From Mycobacterium neglectum (lineage in GTDB: Bacteria; Actinomycetota; Actinomycetes; Mycobacteriales; Mycobacteriaceae), in NCBI RefSeq assembly GCF_002591975.1, contig NZ_NVQE01000003.1, positions 62,001-126,000 on the forward strand: a stretch of DNA of 64,000 nt, read 5' to 3'. This document shows, piece by piece, positions 25,415 to 33,902 of this stretch. Position numbers and translations under genes: made by a program. Below the pieces are notes generated by a model. The model had not been told where the DNA came from and made no database searches. It saw only the letters and a list, made by a program, of their open reading frames with translations. Position 1 is the first letter of the stretch. Each line of letters begins with the position of its first letter.

Positions 25415-26115
25415 GCACACCGCATCGGCCGTCCAAGCCGTATCTGGTGCGGACGGGGGTCGACGGGATCCTCGCCGACCTCGCCGAGGGTGACGCCGTC
25501 CCTCCCGAGCGCGAACTGGCGATGCGATTCGGGGTGTCCCGGGAGACTGTCAGGCAAGCGCTGCACGAACTTCTGGTCGAGGGGCGCATCGAACGCCGCG
25601 GCAGAGGCACCGTGGTGTCGCGCCCCAAGCTCGTGGCGCGGCTGTCGCTCGGGTCGTACACCGAGGGCGCGGCCGGCCACGGTCGAACACCAGGCCGGCT
25701 GCTCGTCACCTGGGAGGACATCTACGCGACTGCGGAAATAGCTGAGTCGCTTGATATTTCCGACGGCGACGACGTGATGCATCTCGAGCGTGTTCTGCTC
25801 GCCGACGACCAGCGCATCGGACTGGAAAGCACCTACCTGGCCCGTCACCGATTCAGCGGGTTGATCAAGACCTTCGACCCGGCGACGTCGCTCTACGCAG
25901 CGATACGCGATTCCGGTGTGGAGTTCGGCTCCGCCGTCGAGCGGATCGAGACCGTGTTGCCGTCACCTCGCGAGGCTGCACTGCTCGAGACCACGACGGC
26001 GATGCCGATGTTGCGACTGAACCGCCGATCGCTCGATACGGGCGGAGACCCGATCGAGGTGGTCCGCGCGCTGTACCGCGGGGACCGGATCGCATTCGAG
26101 ACCATGCTGACGTAA
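25411..26115 (+). CDS. GntR-family regulator (HutC/PhnF type, UTRA domain)
   Basis: A 234-residue regulator. The N-terminal winged helix reads VPPERELAMRFGVSRETVRQ and LHELLVEGRIERRGRGTVVS; the remainder is a UTRA ligand-binding domain (GDDVMHLERVLLADDQRIGLES). UTRA regulators bind a small effector that releases DNA. It is coupled to the HD gene by a 4-bp overlap, so it controls its own synthesis. The repeat at 24853-24868 is its obvious operator. The effector is plausibly a phosphonate or phosphate, by analogy with PhnF. Confidence 0.87.
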   Translation: MSTPHRPSKPYLVRTGVDGILADLAEGDAVPPERELAMRFGVSRETVRQALHELLVEGRIERRGRGTVVSRPKLVARLSLGSYTEGAAGHGRTPGRLLVTWEDIYATAEIAESLDISDGDDVMHLERVLLADDQRIGLESTYLARHRFSGLIKTFDPATSLYAAIRDSGVEFGSAVERIETVLPSPREAALLETTTAMPMLRLNRRSLDTGGDPIEVVRALYRGDRIAFETMLT

Positions 26116-26125
26116 TACTGGTTGG

Positions 26126-27040
26126 GTGCCGGGCGCCAACAAGTCTTCGGACTTCCATCCAGATCTCCGCCGAATCGCTCGGCTCACGCCCAAGCAAGTG
26201 GTGACGCCGGTGACGCTGCCCGTCATCCGGCTGGTCACCCGCAAAATGTGGCGCCGCGTACCCAAAGACGTCGAAGCGCTGACCCTGCCTTCGGGTGTCG
26301 GGGTGCGGCTGTACCGGCCCACCGGTGTCACGGGCACCGGACCCGCGCTGTTGTGGATACATGGCGGCGGCTACGTGATCGGCCATCCGGGCCAGGACGA
26401 CGAGCTGTGCCGCCGCTACGCCCGGACCCTCGGTGCCACAGTCGTGTCAGTCGATTACCGGCTCGCGCCCGAGCACGCCTACCCGGTCGCGTTGGAGGAC
26501 TGCTATGCGGCATTGACGTGGTTGGCGCGACTGCCGTCGGTGGATCCACGCCGCATCGCCATCGGAGGCGCCAGCGCAGGCGGCGGCCTGGCAGCCGCAC
26601 TGGCCCTGCTCGCGCGCGATCGCGGCGACATCGCACTGGCCGCCCAATTGCTGGTCTATCCGATGCTGGACGACCGCACCGTGGGCCGCGACGAACCGGA
26701 CAACCCCGGGCTCCGGCTGTGGAACCGGACGAGCAACAAGTTCGGGTGGTCGGCCTATCTCGGTGATGCCGACCCGGAGGTCGCCGTGCCCGCGCGGCGG
26801 ACGGATCTGAGCGGGCTGCCGCCGGCCTGGATGGGAGTGGGAACCCTCGACCTCTTCCACGACGAGGACCTTGCGTACGCAGAGCGGCTGACGGCCGCAG
26901 GCGTGCCGTGCGAAGTCGAGGTCGTCAAGGGCGCCTTCCACGGCTTCGATGGAATTGCCCCGAAAGCCGTGGTGTCGCAGGCATTCTTCAACAGTCAGTG
27001 CGCGTTGTTGCGTCGATTCCTCACCCCGGCTGCCGCCTAG
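26126..27040 (+). CDS. lipW: Esterase, HSL family, LipW-like
   Basis: A 304-residue alpha/beta-hydrolase of the hormone-sensitive lipase group. HGGG is in LLWIHGGGYVIG (oxyanion hole), the nucleophile serine in GGASAGGG, the acid in GVGTLDLFHDED, and the histidine in KGAFHGFDG. The size and position, near Rv0216 and fadE3, match Rv0217c LipW (302 residues). GTG at 26126 follows the GntR stop by 10 bp, so it could be read from the same transcript although its role need not be linked. An insertion sequence follows directly. Confidence 0.85.
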   Translation: MPGANKSSDFHPDLRRIARLTPKQVVTPVTLPVIRLVTRKMWRRVPKDVEALTLPSGVGVRLYRPTGVTGTGPALLWIHGGGYVIGHPGQDDELCRRYARTLGATVVSVDYRLAPEHAYPVALEDCYAALTWLARLPSVDPRRIAIGGASAGGGLAAALALLARDRGDIALAAQLLVYPMLDDRTVGRDEPDNPGLRLWNRTSNKFGWSAYLGDADPEVAVPARRTDLSGLPPAWMGVGTLDLFHDEDLAYAERLTAAGVPCEVEVVKGAFHGFDGIAPKAVVSQAFFNSQCALLRRFLTPAAA

Positions 27041-27155
27041 ACGGTATGGAGGCGACTTGAGGCCGAAGGCCTCGAGCTGCAATCGGACGTGGGTTGCCGG
27101 TCACGAGTGAACACTCGCACTGGTAGAGCCACAGTTGCAGATCAGGAGGCCTCCG

Positions 27156-28238
27156 GTGAGTTTCAACGGTACGAGTGTCGGGTTGGACGTGCATGCGCTT
27201 TCGGTGGTTGCGCATGCCGTGGATGAAGAGACGGGTCATGTCGAGCGGGCACGGTTGTGCCCGGATCACGGCGAGATCCTCGACTGGCTGCACCGGCTGC
27301 GCGGCCCGGTGCGGGTGGCCTATGAGGCCGGTCCGACTGGGTTCGGGCTGGCCCGAGCGTTGGCTAATGCCCAGATCGACTGCGTGGTCGCTGCGCCGTC
27401 GAAGCTGATTCGCCCGGCTGGGGATCGGGTCAAGACCGACGCGCGTGACGCCGCGCATTTGACTCGGCTGCTGCGGTTGGGCGAGGTCACCGCGGTCGCC
27501 GTTCCCGAGGCCGATGTGGAGGCGGTGCGGGATCTGGTCCGGGCTCGTGAGGATGCCCGCGCGGATCTGATGCGGGTGAGGCACCGGTTGTCCAAGCTGC
27601 TGTTGCGCCAGGGCCGGGTGTACTCGGGTGGGCAAGCCTGGAATGGGGTGCACGAAACCTGGCTGCGGCGGCAACGTTTCGATGATTCCCACACCACAGC
27701 GGCCTTCGATCATCACTTCGATGCGGTGCTGTCCGCGACCGCTGCTCGGGATCGTCTCGACGAGCAGATCGTCACGGTCGCGGCCTCGCCGCGATGGTCT
27801 GATCCGGTCGACCGACTGGGCTGTCTGCGCGGGATCTCGGCATATACCGGGTTGGCATTGTCGGTGGAGATCGGTGACTGGGCCCGGTTCACCGGGTCCT
27901 CGATCGGCGCGTATGTCGGCTTGGTTCCTACCGAGTACTCCTCAGGTGTCTCCCGGGTCCAGGGCCCTATCACCAAGGCGGGTAACGCTCACGTGCGACG
28001 GTTGTTGATCGAGGCGGCGTGGCACCACCGGGCGGCCTACCGCAATCCGGGACCCACGATGCGGGCCCGCTGGGCCAAGGTCGACCCCGCGCTCAAGGCC
28101 CGCGGGCACGCCGGCAACCGGCGCTTGCACCAGCAGTGGTGTCGGTTCAACGAACGCAAGAAGCCGCACGTGGTGGCCAACGTCGCGGTCGCCCGTCAGC
28201 TGGCCGGCTGGTGCTGGTCGCTGGCCACGCTGATCTAA
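27156..28238 (+). CDS. IS110-family transposase
   Basis: A 360-residue DEDD recombinase. The N-terminal RuvC-like domain shows D11 in VGLDVH, E57 in YEAGPTG, and D95 and D98 in KTDARDAAHLTRLL. The C-terminal transposase-20 domain has LRGISAYTGLALSVEIGD, YVGLVPTEYSSG and ITKAGNAHVRRLLIEAAW, the region that carries the catalytic serine. The gene looks intact. GTG 27156 is chosen because AGGAGG (27144-27149) is 6 nt upstream. Confidence 0.93.
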   Translation: MSFNGTSVGLDVHALSVVAHAVDEETGHVERARLCPDHGEILDWLHRLRGPVRVAYEAGPTGFGLARALANAQIDCVVAAPSKLIRPAGDRVKTDARDAAHLTRLLRLGEVTAVAVPEADVEAVRDLVRAREDARADLMRVRHRLSKLLLRQGRVYSGGQAWNGVHETWLRRQRFDDSHTTAAFDHHFDAVLSATAARDRLDEQIVTVAASPRWSDPVDRLGCLRGISAYTGLALSVEIGDWARFTGSSIGAYVGLVPTEYSSGVSRVQGPITKAGNAHVRRLLIEAAWHHRAAYRNPGPTMRARWAKVDPALKARGHAGNRRLHQQWCRFNERKKPHVVANVAVARQLAGWCWSLATLI

Positions 28239-28476
28239 GCGCAGCCAACCGAACTTGATCGGAGTCGGTCGGTCGAGGGCGAGGTAAGCGAACTGGATCT
28301 GCGTTACAGCTATGAGCCGCAACAGAATTCTCGCAATACTGGTGTGACGCCCGTCCCTAGAGAGCAGCCACCGTTCGCGCCGAACCATCGTCTTGCGGTA
28401 TCCAACCCGCGTATATCAGTCTGACACCACCGTCGTCGACCAACGACCGCCACGACACCGACTGACCCGATCAAAC

Positions 28477-28511
28477 GAAAGCCGCCCCGGCACCAACCCG
28501 GGGCGGCTTTC
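28477..28511. terminator. Strong bidirectional terminator hairpin
   Basis: A perfect 14-bp stem, GAAAGCCGCCCCGG (28477-28490) with CCGGGGCGGCTTTC (28498-28511), closes a 7-nt loop. It lies between the IS110 transposase gene and the convergent amidohydrolase gene. A-rich and T-rich bases at the stem base make it usable in both directions. The remaining 28512-28550 holds no gene. Confidence 0.82.
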
Positions 28512-28550
28512 ACCTGCCTATTGACAAACCATCCCTACATATCAGCTGTC

Positions 28551-29852
28551 CTAGCCGCCATAAATCACCTGGCCGGCGACAATCGTGGTCGCGACCATGC
28601 CCGAGTCGAGTTCGCCCAGCACCTCGGCCGGTCCCGCTCCGAGAATGCACAGGTCCCCTGGTTGGCCCGGTGCGATCCGGCGCTGCACCGCCGGCGCATC
28701 GGCCGAACCGAAAAACATCCCGAGAGCGTCGCGAGCCGGCACGCATTCGTCGGCCCCGAGCACGGTTCCCCCGGCGGTGGTTCGAGATACCGCGGCGCAC
28801 ATCGCCTTCCACGGATCATCGTGGCCGAAAGGCATATCGGTGGAGAGCGCAACCGGCACCTCGGCGGCCAATAGCGAAGCCAACCGCCACAGTTCGTGGT
28901 GCTCGGCTACCGGCACGTCGTCCAGATATTGATCCCCTCGTTCGGCAACGAAGTTCGGCTGTGTCACGACCGTCACTCCGACATCGACGATGTCCGCGAC
29001 ACTGTCGTCAGGCACCACCGCGGCATGCTCGATGCGGTCCTGCGGATGGCTGCCCGCCGATCGCAGCGCTGCCAGGGTGATCACCAACTGCGCTGCCGTC
29101 ACACAGTGCACCGCTACCGGGACATCGTCGGCGTGGCGCTGGGCGATCCACGCGGCAAGATCAGCGAGATCGAGATCGGTGTCATGCAGGATGCGCTTGC
29201 CAGGGGCCAAGCAGTGCAGGCGTTGGCGCAGTTCACCTCTGCGGTGTGCAGCCATGAGCTTGACGACATCTCCGACTTCCAGGTCCGGTGTCGCGTCGGT
29301 GACACCGGTTACTCCGTATGAACCCAGCCGCCTGCTGACTTCGGCCAGCCCGCTTTCGTTGCGCTGCAAGGCATCCGACCAAACGTGATCGGAGCTACGC
29401 AACCGGCCATCGGGGTGGTCGCCGAGCCCGACCTGAGCCAGTCCGGCTGAGTTCAGAGTCCATAGAACGCCGCTGCGATGCTGCACCCTGACCGGCACCC
29501 GCGGCGAAACCTCGTCCAACAACCGACGGTCCAGCGGCCCGGCGACGGCCTCGTGATACCCAACCGCTCTGAGCCAGCCGTCGGCGCCGACCTCGGCGAC
29601 CGCGAGTACCCGCGCCAGATCGGCGCGGGTGTGCACCTCGGCCGGCCCCACTCGTATCGACGTCAACGCCGCTGCCGCCGAACGGAGATGGACGTGGTGG
29701 TCATGCAACCCCGGGATAACGGTCCCGTTGTCAGCGTCGTAGACGTGCTCGCCCGGTTGCGACGTCAGTTGAGGCCCGACGGCGATGATCCGGCCGTCCA
29801 CACGAATATCGACGACGCTCCCGTCGAGCAGAGCTGCGCGCTGAATCAGCAT
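28551..29852 (-). CDS. YtcJ-like amidohydrolase
   Basis: A 433-residue metal-dependent hydrolase of the amidohydrolase-3 group. GTVIPGLHDHHVHLRSA gives the first metal-binding HxH, VPVAVHCVTAAQL and RIEHAAVVPDD supply further histidines, and PVALSTDMPFG the aspartate. The N- and C-terminal beta parts of the composite sandwich are present (MLIQRAALLDG and TTIVAGQVIYGG). It would hydrolyse an amide, imide or formamide bond in the cytoplasm; no substrate can be named. It overlaps the CoA-transferase stop by 7 bp, so the two are in one operon. Confidence 0.86.
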   Translation of the reverse strand: MLIQRAALLDGSVVDIRVDGRIIAVGPQLTSQPGEHVYDADNGTVIPGLHDHHVHLRSAAAALTSIRVGPAEVHTRADLARVLAVAEVGADGWLRAVGYHEAVAGPLDRRLLDEVSPRVPVRVQHRSGVLWTLNSAGLAQVGLGDHPDGRLRSSDHVWSDALQRNESGLAEVSRRLGSYGVTGVTDATPDLEVGDVVKLMAAHRRGELRQRLHCLAPGKRILHDTDLDLADLAAWIAQRHADDVPVAVHCVTAAQLVITLAALRSAGSHPQDRIEHAAVVPDDSVADIVDVGVTVVTQPNFVAERGDQYLDDVPVAEHHELWRLASLLAAEVPVALSTDMPFGHDDPWKAMCAAVSRTTAGGTVLGADECVPARDALGMFFGSADAPAVQRRIAPGQPGDLCILGAGPAEVLGELDSGMVATTIVAGQVIYGG

Positions 29853-30958
29853 GGAAAGAGCAGCTTCTCGGCGATCAGCTGCTCGACGATCTCGTTGTCG
29901 GCACCCAGCGCCGATGACTTGCCTGTCAGCCGCGGCGTCGCATTGCAGTATGTTTCGCCGGCACTGGGTAATTCGGCGTACATAGCGGCGACGGCAGACA
30001 TCGAGAACTCGATCAGTTCACCGCCGCCGCTGCGTAGCGACTGCGCGACCGCCACCGCGGCCTCCAAACCGGTCAGCGGGTCGGCGATCGCGTCACCGCA
30101 GAAGACCGGGGCGTCATCACCCCCGCACACCAACCCGCCGGAGACCGCGGCATCGTCGCCGAACGCCACCCAGTTGGCGCGCTCACCCTCGGTGCCGTGA
30201 CCGGTGATCCGCAGCCAGACCCTCCCGTCGCGCGGATCGATCCCCGTCGGCCCGAGACCGCGGCGGATCAACGCCGCCGGGCGTGAGGACTCGATCACGA
30301 TGTCGGCCGCGGACAACAGCCTGTGCAATCCGCTGGGCTGATCGAAATCAACCACATACGAGAGCTTTCCTCCATTGATCCAGTCGAAGAAGGCCGACGG
30401 GCCCGCGCGGGTACCGTCGGGACGCGACGCACTTTCCACCTTCACGACGGTCGCACCCGCCTGTGCCAGCAGCTGTCCGCAGAGCGGTCCCGCCCACATC
30501 GAAGACAAGTCGGCGACCAACAGCCCGGACGGGCTGCGCGCTGCCGTAGCCGCGCCGAACGGATAGACGCGCGGCGGTTCGGCGGGCGTCTCACCGAGCG
30601 CGGCGACCGGAAGCCCGAGCAGGCGAGCCCGATCGGTGACGTCGGCACAGTCGCTTTCGGCAACCCAGCGCTGAACCTCCGGCCAGGGATCGTGCCCGAC
30701 GATGTCGTCTTCGATCAGTGCGGGCACAGCGTCGATATCGTCGGCGCGCGACAGCGTCAGCGCACACCACGAGTCACGGCATTGCATGAGGTGCGTCGCG
30801 CCACCCGCCGAGATCCGGCCGTGCGGTGAATGCCCGAGCAATTCAGCCCGGCCGGAGATGATGACGTCGGCGTCAACGTCGGCACCGGTGAATTCGCGAA
30901 ATCCGTTGGCGACACTGCGAGCCCGCGACACCACGCCAACGGGCACCGGCAATGACAT
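29846..30958 (-). CDS. CaiB/BaiF-type CoA transferase (class III)
   Basis: A 370-residue class III CoA transferase-like protein that would move CoA between carboxylic acids. The core segment LLVADLSSMWAGPLCGQLLA followed by GATVVKVESASRPDGTR is the family signature; SAADIVIESSRPAALIRRG and VWLRITGHG follow. An N-terminal stretch of about 140 residues before the signature is unusual, since the signature normally lies within the first 20 residues. ATG at 30958 is chosen over upstream starts that run into the next gene. Operon with the amidohydrolase and the Rv0216-like gene. Confidence 0.83.
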   Translation of the reverse strand: MSLPVPVGVVSRARSVANGFREFTGADVDADVIISGRAELLGHSPHGRISAGGATHLMQCRDSWCALTLSRADDIDAVPALIEDDIVGHDPWPEVQRWVAESDCADVTDRARLLGLPVAALGETPAEPPRVYPFGAATAARSPSGLLVADLSSMWAGPLCGQLLAQAGATVVKVESASRPDGTRAGPSAFFDWINGGKLSYVVDFDQPSGLHRLLSAADIVIESSRPAALIRRGLGPTGIDPRDGRVWLRITGHGTEGERANWVAFGDDAAVSGGLVCGGDDAPVFCGDAIADPLTGLEAAVAVAQSLRSGGGELIEFSMSAVAAMYAELPSAGETYCNATPRLTGKSSALGADNEIVEQLIAEKLLFPC

Positions 30959-30974
30959 CACAGCCCCATTGTGC

Positions 30975-31958
30975 TCAGAACTGGAGCACAGTAAACCGCC
31001 AGTCCAGAACCTGCTGGTCAGGCTCACCGACCGAGTAGACCACCGACCGCAGCGTCAGCACCCCCCCGCGGCCATCGGGCAACGGCACTGCCCCCTCGAC
31101 ATGCAGTTCGCTGTAGAGGGTGTCACCCTCGTGGACCGGTCCGGTGTGGTCGCACGACCGCCAGCCCAGCACAGTCACGATATTGGGCAACAGCCGGTTT
31201 GCCTGCGCCAGCGCCAATCCGATGGTGTGTCCGCCATATACCAAACGCCGTCCACTGCTTCGCCAGTCATGATGCGTGGCAGCAATATTCAATGTCAGCC
31301 GGGCGAGTTCTGGCGCGCCGCTGACGATGTCGGCGGAACTGAGGAGCACCGCGCCTGCCATCCCGGCATCGAAATGCGCCCCAGGGACCTTGGCGCGGTA
31401 CGCGTCGGCGTTCCAGTCCGCGGTCGGGTCGGGGATCGGGGTCTGTTCGGTGCCGATCGTCGAAAGGTCGTCGGCGTGGCCGGTGTCGGGCGCACCGTCG
31501 CTCAGCGGCAGCATCGCGCAACGGTGGAAGTCGAGGACCAGTCGGCCGACGTCGTCGACGGTGGTCATCCGCAAGGCTGCGAGCCCCGTCGGCGTGCGAC
31601 CCGGCTTGGTCGAGTTCTGCTTCAGCCCGACGACCTGGGTGCGGGTGAACAACGTATCGCCGATCACCGGGAAGCGGTGGAAGGCCAGCCCGCGATAGAA
31701 CAGATTGGCCTTCACCCGCTGGGTCGCCAGCGTCGTCTGGCCGATCGCCACATCGCATACCAGGGCCGGGTGCGCCAATGGCCCTGGCGCACCCGTCACG
31801 GCTGCGGCCAACTCGCCGTCGAGGGCGAGGCGCAACCGATCGCCGACGATCGATTGATGAACGGCGGCAGCACCGGCGGTCAGAGTCATCGACGGCGCGG
31901 CGTCGAATACCTGGCCGACCTCCAGGTCGTCGAAATACGGGCCGCTCACGGCAGCCAT
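30975..31958 (-). CDS. Double hotdog, MaoC/R-hydratase-like protein (Rv0216-like)
   Basis: A 327-residue tandem hotdog protein matching Rv0216 in length, sequence type and position divergent from fadE3. The N-terminal half shows YFDDLEVGQVFDAAPSMTLT and FHRFPVIGDTLFTRTQVVG; the C-terminal half shows LVYGGHTIGLALAQANRLLP. I do not see an intact D-x-N-P-[LIV]-H hydratase motif (the equivalent place reads LNIAATHHDW), so true enoyl-CoA hydratase activity is uncertain. ATG 31958 is used; 31976 and GTG 31949 are alternatives. Confidence 0.87.
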   Translation of the reverse strand: MAAVSGPYFDDLEVGQVFDAAPSMTLTAGAAAVHQSIVGDRLRLALDGELAAAVTGAPGPLAHPALVCDVAIGQTTLATQRVKANLFYRGLAFHRFPVIGDTLFTRTQVVGLKQNSTKPGRTPTGLAALRMTTVDDVGRLVLDFHRCAMLPLSDGAPDTGHADDLSTIGTEQTPIPDPTADWNADAYRAKVPGAHFDAGMAGAVLLSSADIVSGAPELARLTLNIAATHHDWRSSGRRLVYGGHTIGLALAQANRLLPNIVTVLGWRSCDHTGPVHEGDTLYSELHVEGAVPLPDGRGGVLTLRSVVYSVGEPDQQVLDWRFTVLQF

Positions 31959-31987
31959 GTTGGCATTAGGCCGCACAAAGTGTCAAT

Positions 31988-33145
31988 ATGGCCGTACCTA
32001 TGTTGGACGAAGAAGAAACCCTGCTGGTGGAGACCGTGCGCGCGTTTGTGGACCGGGAGGTCAAACCCACAGTGCGGGAGGTCGAGCACGCCAACGAATA
32101 CCCCGAGGCGTGGATCGAGCAGATGAAGCGCATCGGCATCTACGGACTGGCGATCCCCGAGGCCTACGGCGGCTCCCCGGTCTCGATGCCGTGCTACGTG
32201 GAGGTGACGCAGGAGCTGTCCCGCGGATGGATGAGCCTCGCCGGTGCGATGGGCGGCCACACCGTGGTGGCCAAACTGCTGGCGCTGTTCGGCACCGAGG
32301 CGCAGAAGCAGAAGTACCTGCCGCCGATGGCGACCGGCGAGGTGCGGGCGACGATGGCGCTCACCGAGCCGGGCGGCGGATCGGATCTGCAGAACATCAC
32401 CACCGTCGCGGCGGCCGATGGCTCCGATCTGGTGATCAGCGGCTCCAAAACGTGGATCAGCAATGCCCGCCGCTCGGCTCTGATCGCACTGCTGTGCAAG
32501 ACCGATCCGTCGGCCACGCCCAAGCACAAGGGTATTTCGGTGGTCCTCGTGGAGCACGGCGACGGCCTCACGGTGTCGCGGGATCTGCCCAAGCTGGGCT
32601 ACAAGGGGGTGGAGTCCTGCGAGCTGACCTTCGACGACTACCGCCTGCCCGCGACGGCGATTCTAGGAGGTGAGCCCGGCAGAGGGTTCGCACAAATGAT
32701 GAAAGGCCTTGAGACAGGCCGTATTCAGGTCGCCTCCCGCGCGCTCGGCGTGGCAACCGCAGCGCTCGAGGATGCACTGAAGTATGCGCAGGAGCGGGCG
32801 AGCTTCGGGCAACCGATCTGGAAGCACCAGTCCATCGGCAACTACCTGGCCGACATGGCGACCAAGTTGACGGCTGCGCGTCAGCTCACCCGATACGCCG
32901 CCGAGCGCTACGACAGCGGCGATCGCTGCGACATGGAGGCCGGGATGGCGAAGCTGTTCGCATCCGAGGTGGCGATGGAGATCGCGTTGAATGCGGTGCG
33001 GATCCACGGCGGCTACGGCTATTCCACGGAGTACGACGTCGAGCGCTATTTTCGCGATGCGCCGTTGATGATCGTCGGTGAGGGCACCAACGAGATCCAG
33101 CGCAACGTGATCGCGGCGCAGCTCGTGGCCCGCGGTGGGATCTAG
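31988..33145 (+). CDS. fadE3: Acyl-CoA dehydrogenase FadE3
   Basis: A 385-residue single-domain acyl-CoA dehydrogenase, oxidising acyl-CoA to enoyl-CoA with FAD. LTEPGGGSDLQNITTVAA and ISGSKTWISNARRS form the flavin and substrate site, and IVGEGTNEIQRNVIA carries the catalytic glutamate, here intact. Its place, divergent from the Rv0216-like gene, matches Rv0215c fadE3. It overlaps nothing and is followed after 1 bp by a GntR gene that probably regulates it. Start ATG 31988, only 29 bp from the divergent gene. Confidence 0.9.
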   Translation: MAVPMLDEEETLLVETVRAFVDREVKPTVREVEHANEYPEAWIEQMKRIGIYGLAIPEAYGGSPVSMPCYVEVTQELSRGWMSLAGAMGGHTVVAKLLALFGTEAQKQKYLPPMATGEVRATMALTEPGGGSDLQNITTVAAADGSDLVISGSKTWISNARRSALIALLCKTDPSATPKHKGISVVLVEHGDGLTVSRDLPKLGYKGVESCELTFDDYRLPATAILGGEPGRGFAQMMKGLETGRIQVASRALGVATAALEDALKYAQERASFGQPIWKHQSIGNYLADMATKLTAARQLTRYAAERYDSGDRCDMEAGMAKLFASEVAMEIALNAVRIHGGYGYSTEYDVERYFRDAPLMIVGEGTNEIQRNVIAAQLVARGGI

Positions 33146-33146
33146 T

Positions 33147-33875
33147 GTGAAGGCGCCACCCGCGTATCAGACTCTGCGCGAACAACTTCGCGAAGAGATC
33201 GACGCGGGCCGCTACCGCGACGGTGTCCGGCTGCCCACTGAATCCGAACTGGTCGCCCGCCACAGCCTTTCCCGACAGACGGTGCGGCGGGCATTTCAGG
33301 ACCTCGTGGCCGAGGGCGTGGTGTACCGCGTGCCCGGGCGCGGCACCTACGCCCATGGGGAGGGTCGACGCTATCTGCGCCAGCTCGGCTCGATCGAAGA
33401 CCTGATGAGCCTGTCCGACGACACCACGATGCAAGTGCTGACGGGCCTGCGTCGACGGGTGGACCTCGACGCCGCCAGCCGGCTGCGACTCGACGACGAC
33501 TTCGTGTACTCGGTCGTGTTCCGGCGACTGCACGATGGCGTGCCGTTCGTGCTGACGACCGTGCATCTGGCGCCCGCGGTCGCGCACGCTGTGCTGTCGT
33601 CGCATGAGCTACAAGACGGCGCGGTCGGCACGCAGACGGTCATCGGCATCCTCGAGCCGCATCTGATCCAACCGATCGCCCAAGCGGCACAGTCCATTAC
33701 GGTGGCGCCCGCCGACACTGCGGTCGCCGACGCGGTGTCGTGTGAGCCTGGCCATCCCATGCTGCGAGTGGACCGGCTCTACACCGACACCGCGGGGCGA
33801 CCCGTCGAGTTGTCCGTCAGCCACTTCCTGCCCGAGCAGTACACCTACCGGGTGACGCTGCGCCGCTCCGGCTGA
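33147..33875 (+). CDS. GntR-family regulator with UTRA domain
   Basis: A 242-residue HutC-type regulator. The winged helix is in VRLPTESELVARHSLSRQ and VRRAFQDLVAEGVVYRVPGR, followed by a UTRA effector domain with the usual LRVDRLYTDTAGRPVELSVS end. GTG 33147 starts directly after the fadE3 stop. It likely senses an acyl or catabolic intermediate and controls fadE3 and perhaps the divergent operon; no clear HutC-type operator is visible between 31959 and 31987. An imperfect inverted repeat (33877-33891 with 33917-33931) follows the gene and may end transcription. Confidence 0.87.
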   Translation: MKAPPAYQTLREQLREEIDAGRYRDGVRLPTESELVARHSLSRQTVRRAFQDLVAEGVVYRVPGRGTYAHGEGRRYLRQLGSIEDLMSLSDDTTMQVLTGLRRRVDLDAASRLRLDDDFVYSVVFRRLHDGVPFVLTTVHLAPAVAHAVLSSHELQDGAVGTQTVIGILEPHLIQPIAQAAQSITVAPADTAVADAVSCEPGHPMLRVDRLYTDTAGRPVELSVSHFLPEQYTYRVTLRRSG

Positions 33876-33902
33876 GTGCGAATCGGGCGCGCGCATCAAC
33901 CC

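Larger units (their letters stand above)
27041..28545 (+). mobile_element. IS110-family insertion sequence (ends approximate)
   Basis: A transposase gene with non-coding flanks fills the whole interval between lipW and the amidohydrolase gene; the exact ends cannot be set from sequence alone because IS110 elements lack terminal inverted repeats and target duplications. The left flank (about 115 bp) has a 6-bp hairpin, GAGGCC-GAA-GGCCTC (27059-27073), and the 10-bp palindrome GGAGGCCTCC (27145-27154) over the ribosome site. The right flank (28239-28476, no gene) is longer and followed by a strong hairpin. IS110 recombinases use a bridge RNA made from a non-coding end, so one of these flanks should encode it; the longer right flank would fit the IS1111 branch. 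Confidence 0.7.
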
